Assembly (NCBI RefSeq): GCF_024166365.1
Contig: NC_064821.1
Coordinates: forward strand, 50,743,093-50,807,092
Length of the DNA: 64,000 nucleotides
Direction: 5' to 3'
DNA from: Elephas maximus indicus
Lineage: Eukaryota; Chordata; Mammalia; Proboscidea; Elephantidae
Each line of letters begins with the position of its first letter. Within the stretch, counting starts at the first letter, position 1. The notes beneath the pieces were generated by a model, which was not told the origin of the DNA, ran no database searches, and saw nothing but the letters and a program-made list of their open reading frames with translations. Made by a program: the position numbers and the translations under genes. Positions 48,521 through 59,304 of the stretch are shown here, piece by piece.

Positions 48521-49234
48521 AACATCATGAACAGGAGCAGAGATGTCTGGGGGCTTGGCAAGGCCATCCCCAATGCCCTAAACTCACCAGGGCCAGGATT
48601 GTGAAACCCATTTCATAATAAAATTCGATACGAATGTGAGGTCTTAGTCATCTCTGATCTGCCCACACAGGATAAAGCCTTTGCTCCACCTCATTTTGCA
48701 TAGAGTTCTTTAGAATTGAAATTCCCTGGAGATAGGAAGTGGTCTTCCAGGGTCTCAGCCTCTCTATATCACATAAGGCACACAGTAATGGTGTCGTACC
48801 AGGCTGAACACAATAGTTATGATATGCGTGGTCAAGATCAGGGCACTGTGGGACCCCAGAGCCCTGGAGAGTCTGATGAAGGTGGCAGACCTTCTTCTAC
48901 CTTTGTGGATAGTTCCCAGGGTTCTAAGACCCCCTGGATCCCATCTTGGGATCTCCTAGGAGCTCAGAGACCCCAGGTTGAGAGGCCCCAGTTGATGATT
49001 CTACTTCTATCCATACTCCACATCCCACCTCTCCACCACACCACCACCCTCTCCAGCAAGAGCAAACCCCTCTTTGTCCCAAGCATTTCAGATATGCCCA
49101 GCCAAGGTTGGGGCTAAGAGGAGGTGAGGTGGGCGGGACCCATGAAAATAAGGTGCCCAGAAGAGGGAGGAGAACTAGAGGAGAGAGTGATGAAGCCAGA
49201 AAGGGTGGATACTGGGGGCATTCCTAGGTCTTAC

Positions 49235-49319
49235 CCAGTGGGCAAGTGGCTTCTAAAGAATAGGCCGAGTAGCCACTGACCAACCAGAGTGGCAGGAGCT
49301 CCGTGGAGGTGTTCAGCAC
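49235..49319 (-). CDS. CIROZ: CIROZ exon (ELLPLWLVSG segment)
   Basis: The acceptor is ccaacctcggcag and the donor is CTGG/gtaagacc. The exon is 85 nt: 28 codons plus one base. The peptide is VLNTSTELLPLWLVSGYSAY followed by SLEATCPL, with an N-T-S sequon and one cysteine. The trailing G joins TG of the next exon to make Val, so the protein reads CPLVSSQPELEV across the junction. This matching of phases fixes the next acceptor at 48049. Confidence 0.9.
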
Positions 49320-49469
49320 CTGCCGAGGTTGGAGTGTTCCCCTGTGACCTCTAACACTGCTCCTTCCAGAGCGAACTCCCCCTACAGATCCCCCATCCTT
49401 CCTGCCTCCAGACCACTCCCTGAACTAAACCCCCAAGAGTTACAGATCCCAGGCCAGGGACCACTGCTC

Positions 49470-49720
49470 CGCTGCAACCAGGAAATATTATTTTGCTGGG
49501 ATATTTTTAGCAGGAAGAGAGCTCAGAGTAAATGTCATGTGAGCCGTCTTCTCTTACACGGCAACTTTGGGCTATTTAAGGAGACAGTAATTACGCTCCT
49601 GCCACCATGATCAGTACAGGCGGAATACATGATTGCAGAAGCCCCTCATCTGCCGAGCAGAGCACTTTACACTAATGGGGCCCAATTTTCTAAGCTGCCT
49701 GCCTAAATCTGTCCATCCTC
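49470..49720. promoter_or_regulatory. Putative conserved non-coding element in CIROZ intron
   Basis: Contains ggaaatattattttgctggg, cagagtaaatgtcatgtgag, tatttaaggagacagtaatt and ttacactaatggggcccaat. It fills most of the short intron between two CIROZ exons. Confidence 0.45.
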
Positions 49721-49857
49721 ACAGGTGGACATTTGAATTGGCACAGGAGGTGCAGCAAAGCACTCATCGGGCCTCGCCACTGCTTCCACCAGTGCCTGAG
49801 CGAGCCCTCTGCCTCGGAGTCCCCCCACCCTGGCAGGGCCTGCTGCCCACCACTCAC

Positions 49858-49995
49858 CTCCCACCTCTGAAGAAGCTCTGGCCTCGGGCTTTGGATGGTG
49901 ATGGAGGTGGCATTGATGTCCACATACAATCCTATGAGGCTGGCATCTTCCAGGGATGCCGCCAGCTCCCCGCGAAGGGACAGCAGCCACGGGGG
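49858..49995 (-). CDS. CIROZ: CIROZ exon (WLLSLRGEL segment)
   Basis: The acceptor is tgctcctgtttctccag and the donor is GAG/gtgagtgg. The exon is 138 nt, 46 codons, phase 0 to phase 0. The peptide runs PPWLLSLRGELAASLEDASL, then IGLYVDINATSITIQSP, ending LLQRWE. It has an N-A-T sequon and alternating hydrophobic strands typical of a ZP-N-like beta sandwich. The reading frame is fully open. Confidence 0.9.
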
Positions 49996-50354
49996 CTGGA
50001 GAAACAGGAGCACACTTATAAACCATCTGGCCAGGGAGACCCAGTCACTGGAGGCTGAGGAGTAGGGACACTTGAGGGGACACTGAGGAAGGTGACAGGG
50101 CCATCGGGAGGATGGGTAGGACCGGGAGGCAGGGCGGGCAGGCCACTTGAGGAGGAAGGCAAACTGGACACCTCCACTCCTTGTTCTTTTGAGGAGCAGA
50201 ATTCTTGCAGGAGGGCTTGGCACATAGTGGGTGCACAATATGGCAGGAAGAATGAATGAACTGTTACCTCAACAGCGATGCTGCCCAGTCAACCCAGACT
50301 CAGTCCAGGCCAGGCACCCCTGGAGTCCTGTCCTCAGTTCCATTTGCCTGCTTT

Positions 50355-50562
50355 AGTAGGACATTGGAGCCCAGTGGTTAAGCATTAAAAGGTTGGCAGT
50401 TTGAACCCACCAGCCGCTCCACGGGAGAAAAATGGGGCAGTCTGCTTCTGTAAAGATTTACAGCCTTGCAAGCCCTACGGGGGCAGTCTACTCGTCCTGG
50501 AGGGTCGCTATAAGTTGAAATCAACTTGATGGCACTGGGTTTGGGTTTTTTGTTGAGTAGGA
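50355..50562 (+). repeat. Afrotherian SINE in CIROZ intron
   Basis: Contains ggagcccagtggttaagcat, gaacccaccagccgctccac and gtcgctataagttgaaatca. Confidence 0.88.
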
Positions 50563-51158
50563 CATTGGCTATCAGGGCTTCGAATAAAGGTGGGTGCCTG
50601 GATGGTGGGAGAAGGGCAGGCAGGGCCCAGCCCCCATCCTAGGAGGACTAGCTGGAGGAATTCTGGAGAAGACTTGAGGAAGGGCATGCTCACTGGCGTC
50701 AAATAACCAAATGGAAGTGAAACAGAGAAGGAAGGGGCTGTCTCCTCCTGGGAGGCTGCGGAGAAAAGGCCTAGCACCAGCAAGCGGAAAGTTTCAAAAA
50801 CAGCTGTTCAATATGGGAACAAGTGGCCTTGCACAGTAGTGAGTTCTCTGTCACTAGGGACCCCGAACAGAGAATCAGCGTAGGAGGAACTCTGAGGCCT
50901 CCAGCCCAACCTCCCACCCAAAGCTGGGGTCTCCTTCTCAGGGTTCCTCTCAGTAGGCCTCAGATCTCTGCCTGGAAGGTGTCAGGGGGGCATTATACTA
51001 CTCCTGCCAAGACACCAGCCTGGAAGAGTTGGCACCATCTCCCGACAGTCTCCGAAGAAGAACAGGGGAAGGCAAACTCTCTGCCTCTGAGCACCCCTGA
51101 GCTTTGGGCGTGCAAGAATGGGGTGACACCTTTTGGAAAATTCTCCTGCCCCACCTAC

Positions 51159-51197
51159 CTGTGCACTGGAGTTCTCAAGGGGCAGTGGCCGTGAGAC
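51159..51197 (-). CDS. CIROZ: CIROZ 39-nt micro-exon
   Basis: The acceptor is ctctttgttctgcag and the donor is ACAG/gtaggtgg. The exon is 39 nt and encodes exactly 13 codons, VSRPLPLENSSAQ, in phase 0 on both sides. It joins STFVQ of the previous exon to PPWLLS of the next. It contains an N-S-S glycosylation sequon. It is too short for ORF-based detection and is supported by splice signals, phase and the continuity of the product. Confidence 0.82.
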
Positions 51198-51734
51198 CTG
51201 CAGAACAAAGAGGAGGCAACATCTCCCTGGCAAGTATTAAGAAAGGTGAGTGAGTAAACATTTCTGCCTAAGCACAGAAGAGCTGGCAATTACCCCAGCA
51301 GGAGGCTGGCGAGAGAGAGGTGCCAGCCAGGTTGTTTGCTCATTAAGACAAGAAAATCATTTATGTTCCGGAACTTGAGTGTCAACAGACCCAGAGAAAT
51401 GTCATCGCCTCAGCTGCCACCCTGGGCCCAGCCGAGGGGGCAGCTGGGGTCCCGGGCACAGCTGGTGCCACCAAGAGAGGCTGTGCGTGTGGTGGGGATG
51501 CCACTCAGGGATCATTTGCCATTAGGGTTGCTTCCCCAGGTCCCTCTTCCATTTTGCTTTTCTCCCTAGTTTACTCATTTCTTCCTTGCCCTTTTTTCTT
51601 TCTGTTTCTGGTCTAACAAACATTGGTTGAGAGAGGGCATCTGTGAACTGGGCAATCTCACCAAGTGGCACCACACTTGGGGTGACCAGCCGTCCTGGTT
51701 TGTCCAGGACTGAGGGGTTTCCCCAAATGTGGGA

Positions 51735-51945
51735 CTTTCAATACTAAAACCAGTTGCTGTGGGGTCGATTCCCATTCATGGAGACCTCATATGTATCAGA
51801 GTAGAACTGTGCTCTGTAGGGTTTCAATGTCTGATCCCTTGGAAGTAAATTACCAGGACTTTCTTCTGAGATGCCTCTGGGTGGGCTCGAACCTCCAACC
51901 CTTCAGTTAGCAGCTGAGTGCATTACCCATTTGCCCCATCCAGGG
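51735..51945 (-). repeat. Afrotherian SINE, antisense arm of inverted pair
   Basis: Contains ccagttgctgtggggtcgat and ends gccccatccaggg, immediately followed by a plus-oriented SINE. Confidence 0.9.
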
Positions 51946-52118
51946 GAGCCCTGGTGGTGCAGTGGTTAAGCATTTGGCTGCTAACCAAAAGGTCAGCAGT
52001 TCAAATCCACCACCTACTCTTTGGAAACCTTCTGGGGGCAGTTCTACTCTGTCCTACAGGGTTGCTGTGAGTCGGAATGGACTTGACCGCAAGGGGGTTG
52101 GTTTTCGCATTTTTTATG
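51946..52118 (+). repeat. Afrotherian SINE, sense arm of inverted pair
   Basis: Begins ggagccctggtggtgcagtg, with gctaaccaaaaggtcagcag and tgagtcggaatggacttgac; one of the better preserved copies. Confidence 0.93.
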
Positions 52119-52849
52119 GACTCCAAGACCAGGACAGTCTGGGGCACACTGGGACAGCTGGTCACTCTCTCACACAGAAGCTTCTCAGTGACCACTGCGG
52201 GTGGCACCCTTCTCCCCATTTCACAGGGGAGGCCCTTACCTGGAGCTCCCACTGTAGCCAGCGGCGCCCTCCACCTAGCAGAGCCCTTCTCTCAATTCTT
52301 TCTGCTTTCTCCAGGCTCCCCTTTGCCTTTGCTGCAGACCAGGGCAGGGAGGTCGTGGCACAAGGAAAGAGTCACAGAACCAGCAAAGAGCCCCCTCAGA
52401 GACCATCTGCCTGCCGCTGGCATACAAGGAAGGGAAACCAAGGCCAGAGAAGAATGGATCGCTTTGACAACCTCCAAGTTCCCTGACTCCTCCACACCGG
52501 CTGAGAGGGGCTCCTGCTTTACTAGCAGAAAGGAACCCCCCCGCCCCTCGCCCGCCCAAGGCTCAGGCTCCTCAGGTCCCCAGCTCCGCTGATCCCTCAC
52601 CGGAAGAGCGCCCCCCAACCCCCGCCAGCAGAGGGAGCCCTGGGTGAGTCTCCGCGATTTCCCTGTCTTTGGACTTGAAGCCTTCACTTGGGAGGAAAGA
52701 AGGCGGAATGCAGACCGATGCTGCGGTTTGGTGTTGGGAAGGAGATGATTCGCCATGTCCCCTTTCAACCCCCCAAAACCTTGTCCCTCTGTTCCCATGT
52801 CCCAGTCGGGTCCACTGCGACCCGGAGGAAATGAGGGGAAGCCCCGAAG

Positions 52850-53310
52850 TCTGGGCTTCAGAGAGGGGAAACAGTTGTTCTGAAAGAAGGCAGGGCAGGC
52901 TGGATGGTGAGCGCCTCGATCCGGCCCGGTGCCCTTCAATGTCGCGGGGGCGAGGCTAGGGGAGGCTATATTTAGGGCTCGCGGACGTTCCGCAGGACCT
53001 CTGGCCGGCTGCGCTGGGAGCAATCGCTAATCACTGCATTGAGTTTACGGGTGCCCCTGGGCACACTTAACCCAGGGCAATGAATAGTTATTGCCGGCCT
53101 CCCGCTCAGGGCCTGTGGGCACACTTAAGCGAGCGCGCGGATGGCTGCGTGCGGGGCACGGCTCGGGTACACCCTTGGGCACCCTGCGCCATCAGCGGGG
53201 AGAAGCAGAGTATTAAATATCTATGTGCCCTGTGCCCACAGCTGCATTTAGCCAAGGGCAAGGCCAGTGAAACGGCTTTAATTAAAACTTAATGCAAGTT
53301 CAAGGTGCAG
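52850..53310. promoter_or_regulatory. CpG-rich putative regulatory element in CIROZ intron
   Basis: CpG clusters (for example gggctcgcggacgttccgca, aagcgagcgcgcgg) lead into AT-rich sequence with attaaatatctatgtgccct and aacggctttaattaaaactt. The phrase gggcacacttaa occurs twice (53060-53070 and 53118-53128), each holding CACTTAA, the reverse of the NKX2-type TTAAGTG site. A TATA-like ctatatttag lies near 52968. It could be an enhancer or an internal promoter; no transcript start can be seen. Confidence 0.5.
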
Positions 53311-53859
53311 CAACGGAAGCGGCGGCTGCAGAAGTCACCAGGAATGAATCAGTCAATTCGATGAGGTCTGGGGGTGGGGGAGGGGGTGAAGGAGAGGGGG
53401 GCAGCGAAGACCCAGCTTCTACCCAGTGCTGCGTCTCCGACCCGGGAAGTGGGGCTGACGCACGCTCGGTTGGTGAAGGACGATGAGGATTCGGGGAGTC
53501 CAGGCTGCAAAGGCAGAGCCCAGAGGGACAGAGCCGGTCCCGCTTTTCTCAGCAACTTAGCACAGAGTCCCCGCCATCGGCAACATCGGCCCCCTGGCGG
53601 CAGCTCCCAGAATTACAGGCCCAGTGCAGAGGGAGAAATGACCAGCCCCGAAATGTCAAACCCAAGTCCTGATGGAATTCTGGGATGGGGCCCTGTAATT
53701 CTTATGAGGGCCAACACCAGGGTTGGCATGGCCACTGAGAAGACGGGTGGGCAGAGAAAGCCCTCTCTACTCAGCCCCTGCTCCTTAAGGTTGGGAGGCA
53801 AATGAGTTTCAGAGAGGTCCATACAACTGTCCAAGATGGTAGTGGTTGGTGGCTCCCTA

Positions 53860-53892
53860 CCCGCCCCCGCCCCCGCCCCCGCCCCCACCCCC
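53860..53892 (+). repeat. (CCCCGC)n short tandem repeat
   Basis: Four to five units of ccgcccc in a row. Confidence 0.9.
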
Positions 53893-54011
53893 ATACACAC
53901 ACTAGTTTTTAAATTCAGACTAGATGAGAATCTAACTATAAGCTCTTCCTGGGAGCAAGAGACCATGTCATATTCTAATTTGTTCTTTTGGCACCATCAC
54001 AGTGCCTGACA

Positions 54012-54345
54012 TGTTGTTGTTAACTGCCATTGGGCTGCCCCGACTCCTGGCGACCCCACGTACAACTAAGGAAACGCTGCCCAGTCCAGAGTCATCCCCA
54101 CGATTGGTTGCAGATTGGACTGCTGTAATCTATAAGGTTTCCACTGGCTGATTTTGGGGAGTAGGTTGCCAGACCTTTCTTCCTAGCTAGCCTGGAAACT
54201 CCCCTGGAACCTGTTAAGCATCATAGCAGCACACAAGCTTCCACTGACAAATGGGTGGTGTCTGTGTATGAGGTGCATTGGCTGGGAATCGAACCCAGGT
54301 CTCCTACACGGAAAGCAAGAATTCCACCACTGAACCAGCACTGCT
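54012..54345 (-). repeat. Long afrotherian SINE variant
   Basis: Contains aactgccattgggctgcccc, ttccactggctgattttggg and tccaccactgaaccagcact. Confidence 0.88.
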
Positions 54346-54548
54346 GTTGTTACTTGCCTTGAGTCGGCTCTGACCCATGGCAGCCTTATGTATGATAGAA
54401 CGAAACCCTGCTGGGTCCTGCACCATCCTCACAAACGTTCATATGTTTAAACCCGTCATTGCAGTCACCGTGTCATCCCATCTCATGGAGGGTTTCCGTG
54501 TTTTCACGGACCCTCCACTTTAACAAACATGATGTTCTTTTCTAGTGG
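54346..54548 (-). mobile_element. RTE LINE 3' tip
   Basis: Contains gccttgagtcggctctgacc and ctttaacaaacatgatgttc; 5'-truncated antisense RTE copy next to the previous SINE. Confidence 0.85.
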
Positions 54549-54555
54549 TCTGACA

Positions 54556-54715
54556 TATAAAACCCATTGTCATAAGTTGATTCCAACTCATCATAACCCT
54601 ATAGGACAGAGTAGAACCACCCCATAGGGTTTCCGAAGAGTGGCTGATGGATTTGAACCGCCAATCTTTTGGTTAGCAGTCCAGGGCTTAACCACTGTAC
54701 CACCAGGGCTCTGGC
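54556..54715 (-). repeat. Afrotherian SINE, antisense
   Basis: Contains ttgattccaactcatcataa and accactgtaccaccagggct. A further SINE tip (about 54728-54785) follows. Confidence 0.88.
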
Positions 54716-55189
54716 CTGGTCTGACATATAACCTGTTGCCATCAAGTTGATTCCGACTCATAGCAATCGTATAGGAACGACATAGATATAGTAGGTGTTT
54801 AATAAGTGCTTTGAGTGAATGGTAATTGTCATTAGCAGCATTTTCTCTCCAACCTCTTCCTTCCTTTCCTTCTTTCCTACTCTCTCCCTTCCCCTTCCCT
54901 CTCCTCTTTCTTTCCACAGTCCCATCTTCCTCATATTCTTGGGCAAAGGTTGTAAACTGGCATCACATGGGCCAAATTCAGCCAGCCGTGTTTTGTTTGA
55001 GCCACACAGTGTTTAAAAAAAATTAAGTCAACTTTTTTAAATCAGGAGATTTTACATACAATTACAGGTTTCTAGTTTCTTCAAAAAATTGGAAAACTTG
55101 GCAAGATGAGGCGACACCCCTTTGGAGGGGTTTGGATTTGTGGGTCATGGTTGCTCCAGTTTGCCACACACCCTTACCCTCTGCTGGGT

Positions 55190-55510
55190 CAAAGCCCACC
55201 TCTGCCATCACCAGCTGGGGGACCTCAGGCAAGCTCCTAATCTCTCTTGGCTTAGTTCGCTTATCTGTAAAATGGGGATAATAGTAGCCCACTCAGCAGT
55301 GCCGCAGAAGAAAAGGCCCAGAGATCTGCTTCCATTAAGATTACAGCCAAGAAAAACCTACGGAGCAGTTCTACTCTCTAACATATGGGGTTGCCATGAG
55401 TCAGAATCAACTCGATGGCAACCAACAACAAGTGGCTAGGGTTGCTGTGAAGATGAAATAAGCTGATATTTGTGAAGCAATTACAATAGTGCCCAGAACA
55501 GAGTGATATA
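55190..55510 (+). repeat. MIR split by a SINE
   Basis: MIR core (tgggggacctcaggcaagct, ttatctgtaaaatggggata) breaks at a SINE (55293-55438) and resumes with gggttgctgtgaagatgaaa. Confidence 0.8.
55293..55438 (+). repeat. Afrotherian SINE inside MIR, 5' truncated
   Basis: Contains gaagaaaaggcccagagatc and gagtcagaatcaactcgatg, with an (aac) tail. Confidence 0.88.
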
Positions 55511-56247
55511 TAAGTGTTTGCCAAATAAATCAAGACTTGAATACAATTCTTTATCCCCTCCTCAGTCTTGCCCACTCATTTCTGATGAGGGCTCAGCCCC
55601 TGCAGGCATTTGAGTTTGTAACCCCCCTCCCACCAGACCTTTTTAGCTCACGGAGGCTCTCCCAGGGCTAGAGAAAAGCTTGACTTCAAGGAGAACCCCA
55701 AGGCAGTGAAAGCAGTCACAATTGGCCTTTGGAAGAAACCTGCGCTTCCTCATCTTTAAAATGGAGACGTTACACCTGATCAGATTGGAGGTCCCTTTTC
55801 TGGCAATAAGTCTATAATTCTTACCCAGAGTCAAGAACAAGTATTCAAAATAGCAAGCTTTTTCAATCCAGAGAGAAAGGCAAGAACACAGAACACCATT
55901 CTGTGGCTTTGCTGATAACCCAGGTCCTCCCACTGTCCCCTGCGCGAGAACGAAACTATAGTTCAGAGATCGTTCCTCCCCATTCAGACACCCCCTTCCC
56001 TGCCCCTGTATCTTCCTCCCCCACAAACCTGGGCATGGGGGAGAAGGGAGATACCACAGGTGAAAGCTTGGTGGCACCCAGAACCCAGTGAGTGCTGTGA
56101 ATGTCGGCCAGCAGAACAATGCCACCTGTACCTCCAGCCGCCACCTCTCCGCTGGGGCCACTGCCTGGGCTCAAGGGCCCCACCGCCTGCCTTGGCCTTG
56201 GAGGGCAGCCTGACCTGGGATGCCCCTCAGACCTCTGAGCCCTTTAC

Positions 56248-56391
56248 CTGGACAAACGTGGACCCACAGTGGACATGCACTTGGCCCAGCCTTGGCGTTG
56301 TCATTGGACACTTCATTACATAGCCATCACTCTGCTCCAACCTTCTCACCCCTTTCTGAAATATTCTGATTTCCAACCTGTAATTTGCTTT
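56248..56391 (-). CDS. CIROZ: CIROZ exon (end of first ZP-N, start of next segment)
   Basis: The acceptor is cactctatttccag and the donor is CCAG/gtaaag. The exon is 144 nt, 48 codons, phase 0 at both ends. It starts KANYRLEIRIFQ, the expected closing beta-strand of a ZP-N module after VQKE, continues through YVMKCP, which supplies the fourth cysteine, and ends VHVHCGSTFVQ. An internal AG before AAAGGGG could act as a weaker acceptor, but the upstream one keeps the NYRLEI strand and has the better pyrimidine tract. Confidence 0.9.
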
Positions 56392-56689
56392 CTGGAAATA
56401 GAGTGAAATTCATGTGTGCAAATGAAAGAGGGAAATATAGCTAATAGGCTTCAATTATAGGTCAGTGACTATTCACGGCAAAAGTGATTAACACTAACTG
56501 CCTCAAAGCCAGGCAAGTCTCACAGAACAGGGCCTGAGGCCAGCAAGGACTCAGAATCTGGGTCTGGCTTCTGGGCTGCAGCAGTTCGGCCCCTACTTGG
56601 CAAGCCCTTGAGGTTAGAGAACATTTGTACATTTCAGGAAGTTCAAGTCTGGGCAGACAGAATAAGAAATTCACCCCAATGTCACTTCA

Positions 56690-56835
56690 CAGTTAACAAA
56701 CATTTGCTCCTTCAACCCTCACAACTGTTTCATAGGAAGGCTTTCTTATTCCCATTTTACAGATGAGGCAGTTAAGGCTCAGAGGAGGTGACTAAGTCAA
56801 AGGCACATGGCATATAGCCATTCCTGGGACTAGAT
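56690..56835 (+). repeat. MIR/L2-type fragment in CIROZ intron
   Basis: Contains ttcccattttacagatgagg and agttaaggctcagaggaggt. Confidence 0.7.
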
Positions 56836-57201
56836 TCAGTCACGATCAGGTTGGGCTCCTTCTGGAACTCAACTGTGTACGACATGGGGCTTCAGAAATG
56901 TCAAACCAGCAAGTTTCACAAGGGACATGGGGCTGACCTCATTCAGCCACAGAGGAAAGATCATGGCGGGGACCTGAAAAGGGTATATGGGGGCAGGGGG
57001 TTCCAAAGAGGAGGGGCAACGGCAGAGAGGAAGAGAAAGCAGAGGAATAGAATAGTTCCTGTAAATTCTTCCCCCTTTCCCGGCCAAAACCCTGCTCCAG
57101 AGGAACTCTGGGCTTGGACAAGGAAGGAGAAAAGAAATGAAGCAAAGAGGGAATGGAGGTGAGAAGAAAAAGAAAATTAAGAGGGGTCCATGGGGCTGTT
57201 T

Positions 57202-57408
57202 GTCCCTGGGTGGTGCAAACAGTTAAGGGCTTAGCTGCTAACAGAAAGTTTGGGGTTCAAGTCCACCCAGGTGCCTTGTAAGAAAGGCCTAGAAATCTAC
57301 TTCTGAAAAATCACCCATTGAAAACCCTACGGAGCACAGTTCTATTCTGACACACATGGGATTGCCATGAGTAGGAATCAACTCGACAGCAACTGGTTTG
57401 GTTGTTTA
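57202..57408 (+). repeat. Afrotherian SINE in CIROZ intron
   Basis: Begins gtccctgggtggtgcaaaca and ends gagtaggaatcaactcgaca. Confidence 0.92.
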
Positions 57409-57749
57409 TGATGGGGCAGTTTACACCCTCTTAGGAGCCAGCAAGAGTGTGCCTAGAAGCCTAACCTCCTGGCCTCTAGGCCATCGGCCTACTAAAACCA
57501 GAGCCTCTCCACTCTACCTGCCCCCACCCGCCCCACCCAAGGAAGCATCAGCTCCCCATGTCTCCCTCTGACTGGCATAGGCCCCTTGGACTCCAGCTCC
57601 CAAGCCCTCTCCCTCAACTGAGCCTTCCCTGGGGTGAGGCTGTGTGGGGCCTGGAGCCCAGGCAATTTGTTGGGGGGGGGGGCGGGGGGGCTCTTTAAGA
57701 AACAGAATACGCAAATATCTGACTTTTGCAAATTTTACAAGGTCATGTG

Positions 57750-57960
57750 GCAGCAGAAGAAGCCTGACCTGATCTTGAATCTAGTCCCAGTAATGGCCTT
57801 TGGCTTAATCACTTACCTCTTCTGAGCCTCAACCCCCTCATCTGCAAAATGGGAATAAGAAAGCCTTCCTATGACACAGTCCTGAGGGTCAAAGGAGCAA
57901 ATGTTTGTCAACTGTCAAGTGATGTTCAGGCAAAGCTCTTGTGAACACATATGGGGTCTG
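57750..57960 (+). repeat. MIR in CIROZ intron
   Basis: Contains cttctgagcctcaaccccct and catctgcaaaatgggaataa. Confidence 0.8.
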
Positions 57961-58487
57961 TGCAAGTGAGGGGCCTGGAATCTTCCGCTCCACCAGCTCT
58001 GCGGTAACTCGGCTCTGCTGAACTCCACGGCACCATTCGTTCACTTTATTAAGCACGTATTGAGCACCTACTGTATGCCAGGTTCTGAGCCCAACACTTC
58101 AGATACAGGTAAATACTCCAAATCTAGTTGGGAGATAGCTACGTGAGCAAGGGCAAGGGGCAGGTGCAATCATAGGAGCACGTGCATTGCACAAAAGAGG
58201 AGTGATTGCTATCAGGAAGACTGCCTGTAGGAGGCAGCGTCTGAGCTAGGTTAACATGGCTTTTGATGTCTATGCCCATAAGCTTCATGAGGGCACAGCC
58301 TGGGTCTCACCCCCTTGTCTCCCTCAGCTCAGAGCCTGGTATGGGGTAGGTTTCCACAGAGGGATAATGGTACGATGTCTCCTTACTTAACATCTGTGCT
58401 CAGGCTTGGCTCTCTTTGTCTCCCAGAATGGAAACATTCCAAAAGACAGCTCCAAGTTGCCCTACAAGAAATGTTCCCTAAACTCAC

Positions 58488-58612
58488 CTCCTTCTGCACC
58501 AAGGAAGCCGAGTACAGAGCTCGAAAAATGAAGTCACCATGGGGATCGGGATGCAGGAAGTAGCCACATTTAGCAAGAAAAGGATCCAGGTGGCGGGGGG
58601 TTCTCCAGGTCC
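58488..58612 (-). CDS. CIROZ: CIROZ exon (ZP-N core, third Cys position is Ser)
   Basis: The acceptor is tttcctccttacag and the donor is GAG/gtgagttt. The exon is 125 nt, entering with GG and leaving in phase 0 after 41 codons. The peptide includes LDPFLAKCGYFLHPDPHGDF and then FRALYSASLVQKE. The pattern AKCGYF, then FR.LYS, then VQKE is the central part of a ZP-N fold. The codon before LVQKE is TCC (Ser) where ZP-N domains normally carry their third cysteine, so AKC would lack its usual disulfide partner. It is separated from the first exon by a 4 kb intron that holds a putative regulatory block. Confidence 0.9.
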
Positions 58613-59304
58613 CTGTAAGGAGGAAAGGGATGGAAATGTGGGTGGGGCCTCCTTAGGCTACTTCCCCAGGCGAAGTTAGAAATCTGAGACATCCAGATAT
58701 AAACCTAAGGGGTACTCTGTCCAGAAGCTGCTTACCTGTAGTGGTTAAAAATAATACTAACAGGGAAAGACCTGGAAAGGTATACATCAATACATTGGCT
58801 CTACCTTCAAGATAGGTCCAGAATCTGGCCCCCTCTCCCCGCACTGTCCTGGGTTTCTACAGCTGCCTCTTCTCCTGCCTCCTGGCTTTCTCCTTCACTC
58901 CTACTGTCTATGATCCACATGGCAGCCAGCAGTATCCTGTTAAAAACTAGGTCAGATCATGTCTTTTCTCTGCTCAAACCTCCCCATTTTTCCCTCAGAG
59001 TAAAAGTCAAATAAGTCCTTGAAGTTCCCGTGTAATTTGTCCCTCACTTCCCTGGCCTCCCCTCCCACTTCCCTTTACCTCCCTCACTTCGCTCCAGCCC
59101 CACTGGCCTCCCTGCTATGTCTCAAGCATGCCAGCCGCACTCCTGCCCCAGAGCTTTTACACCAGCTATGCCCTCTGCCTGGAATTCTGTTCTCTCACTC
59201 CCTCACCTCCTTCAAGTTTCTGCCCAAGTGTCATCTTCTCAGCGAGGCCCATCCTGACTACCCTGTTAACATTGACCTTATCCTGTTGTTCTGTTTTCTC
59301 TTTC

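Noticed and set aside
52292..53023. 243-residue minus-strand frame as an additional CIROZ exon
   Set aside because: The neighbouring exons join in phase without it, and it shows no ZP-like features. A gtaagg donor near 52236 lacks a matching acceptor.
56248..56355. Shorter form of the CIROZ exon using the AG before AAAGGGG
   Set aside because: The upstream acceptor at 56391 has a better pyrimidine tract and restores the KANYRLEIRIFQ strand expected in the ZP-N fold.
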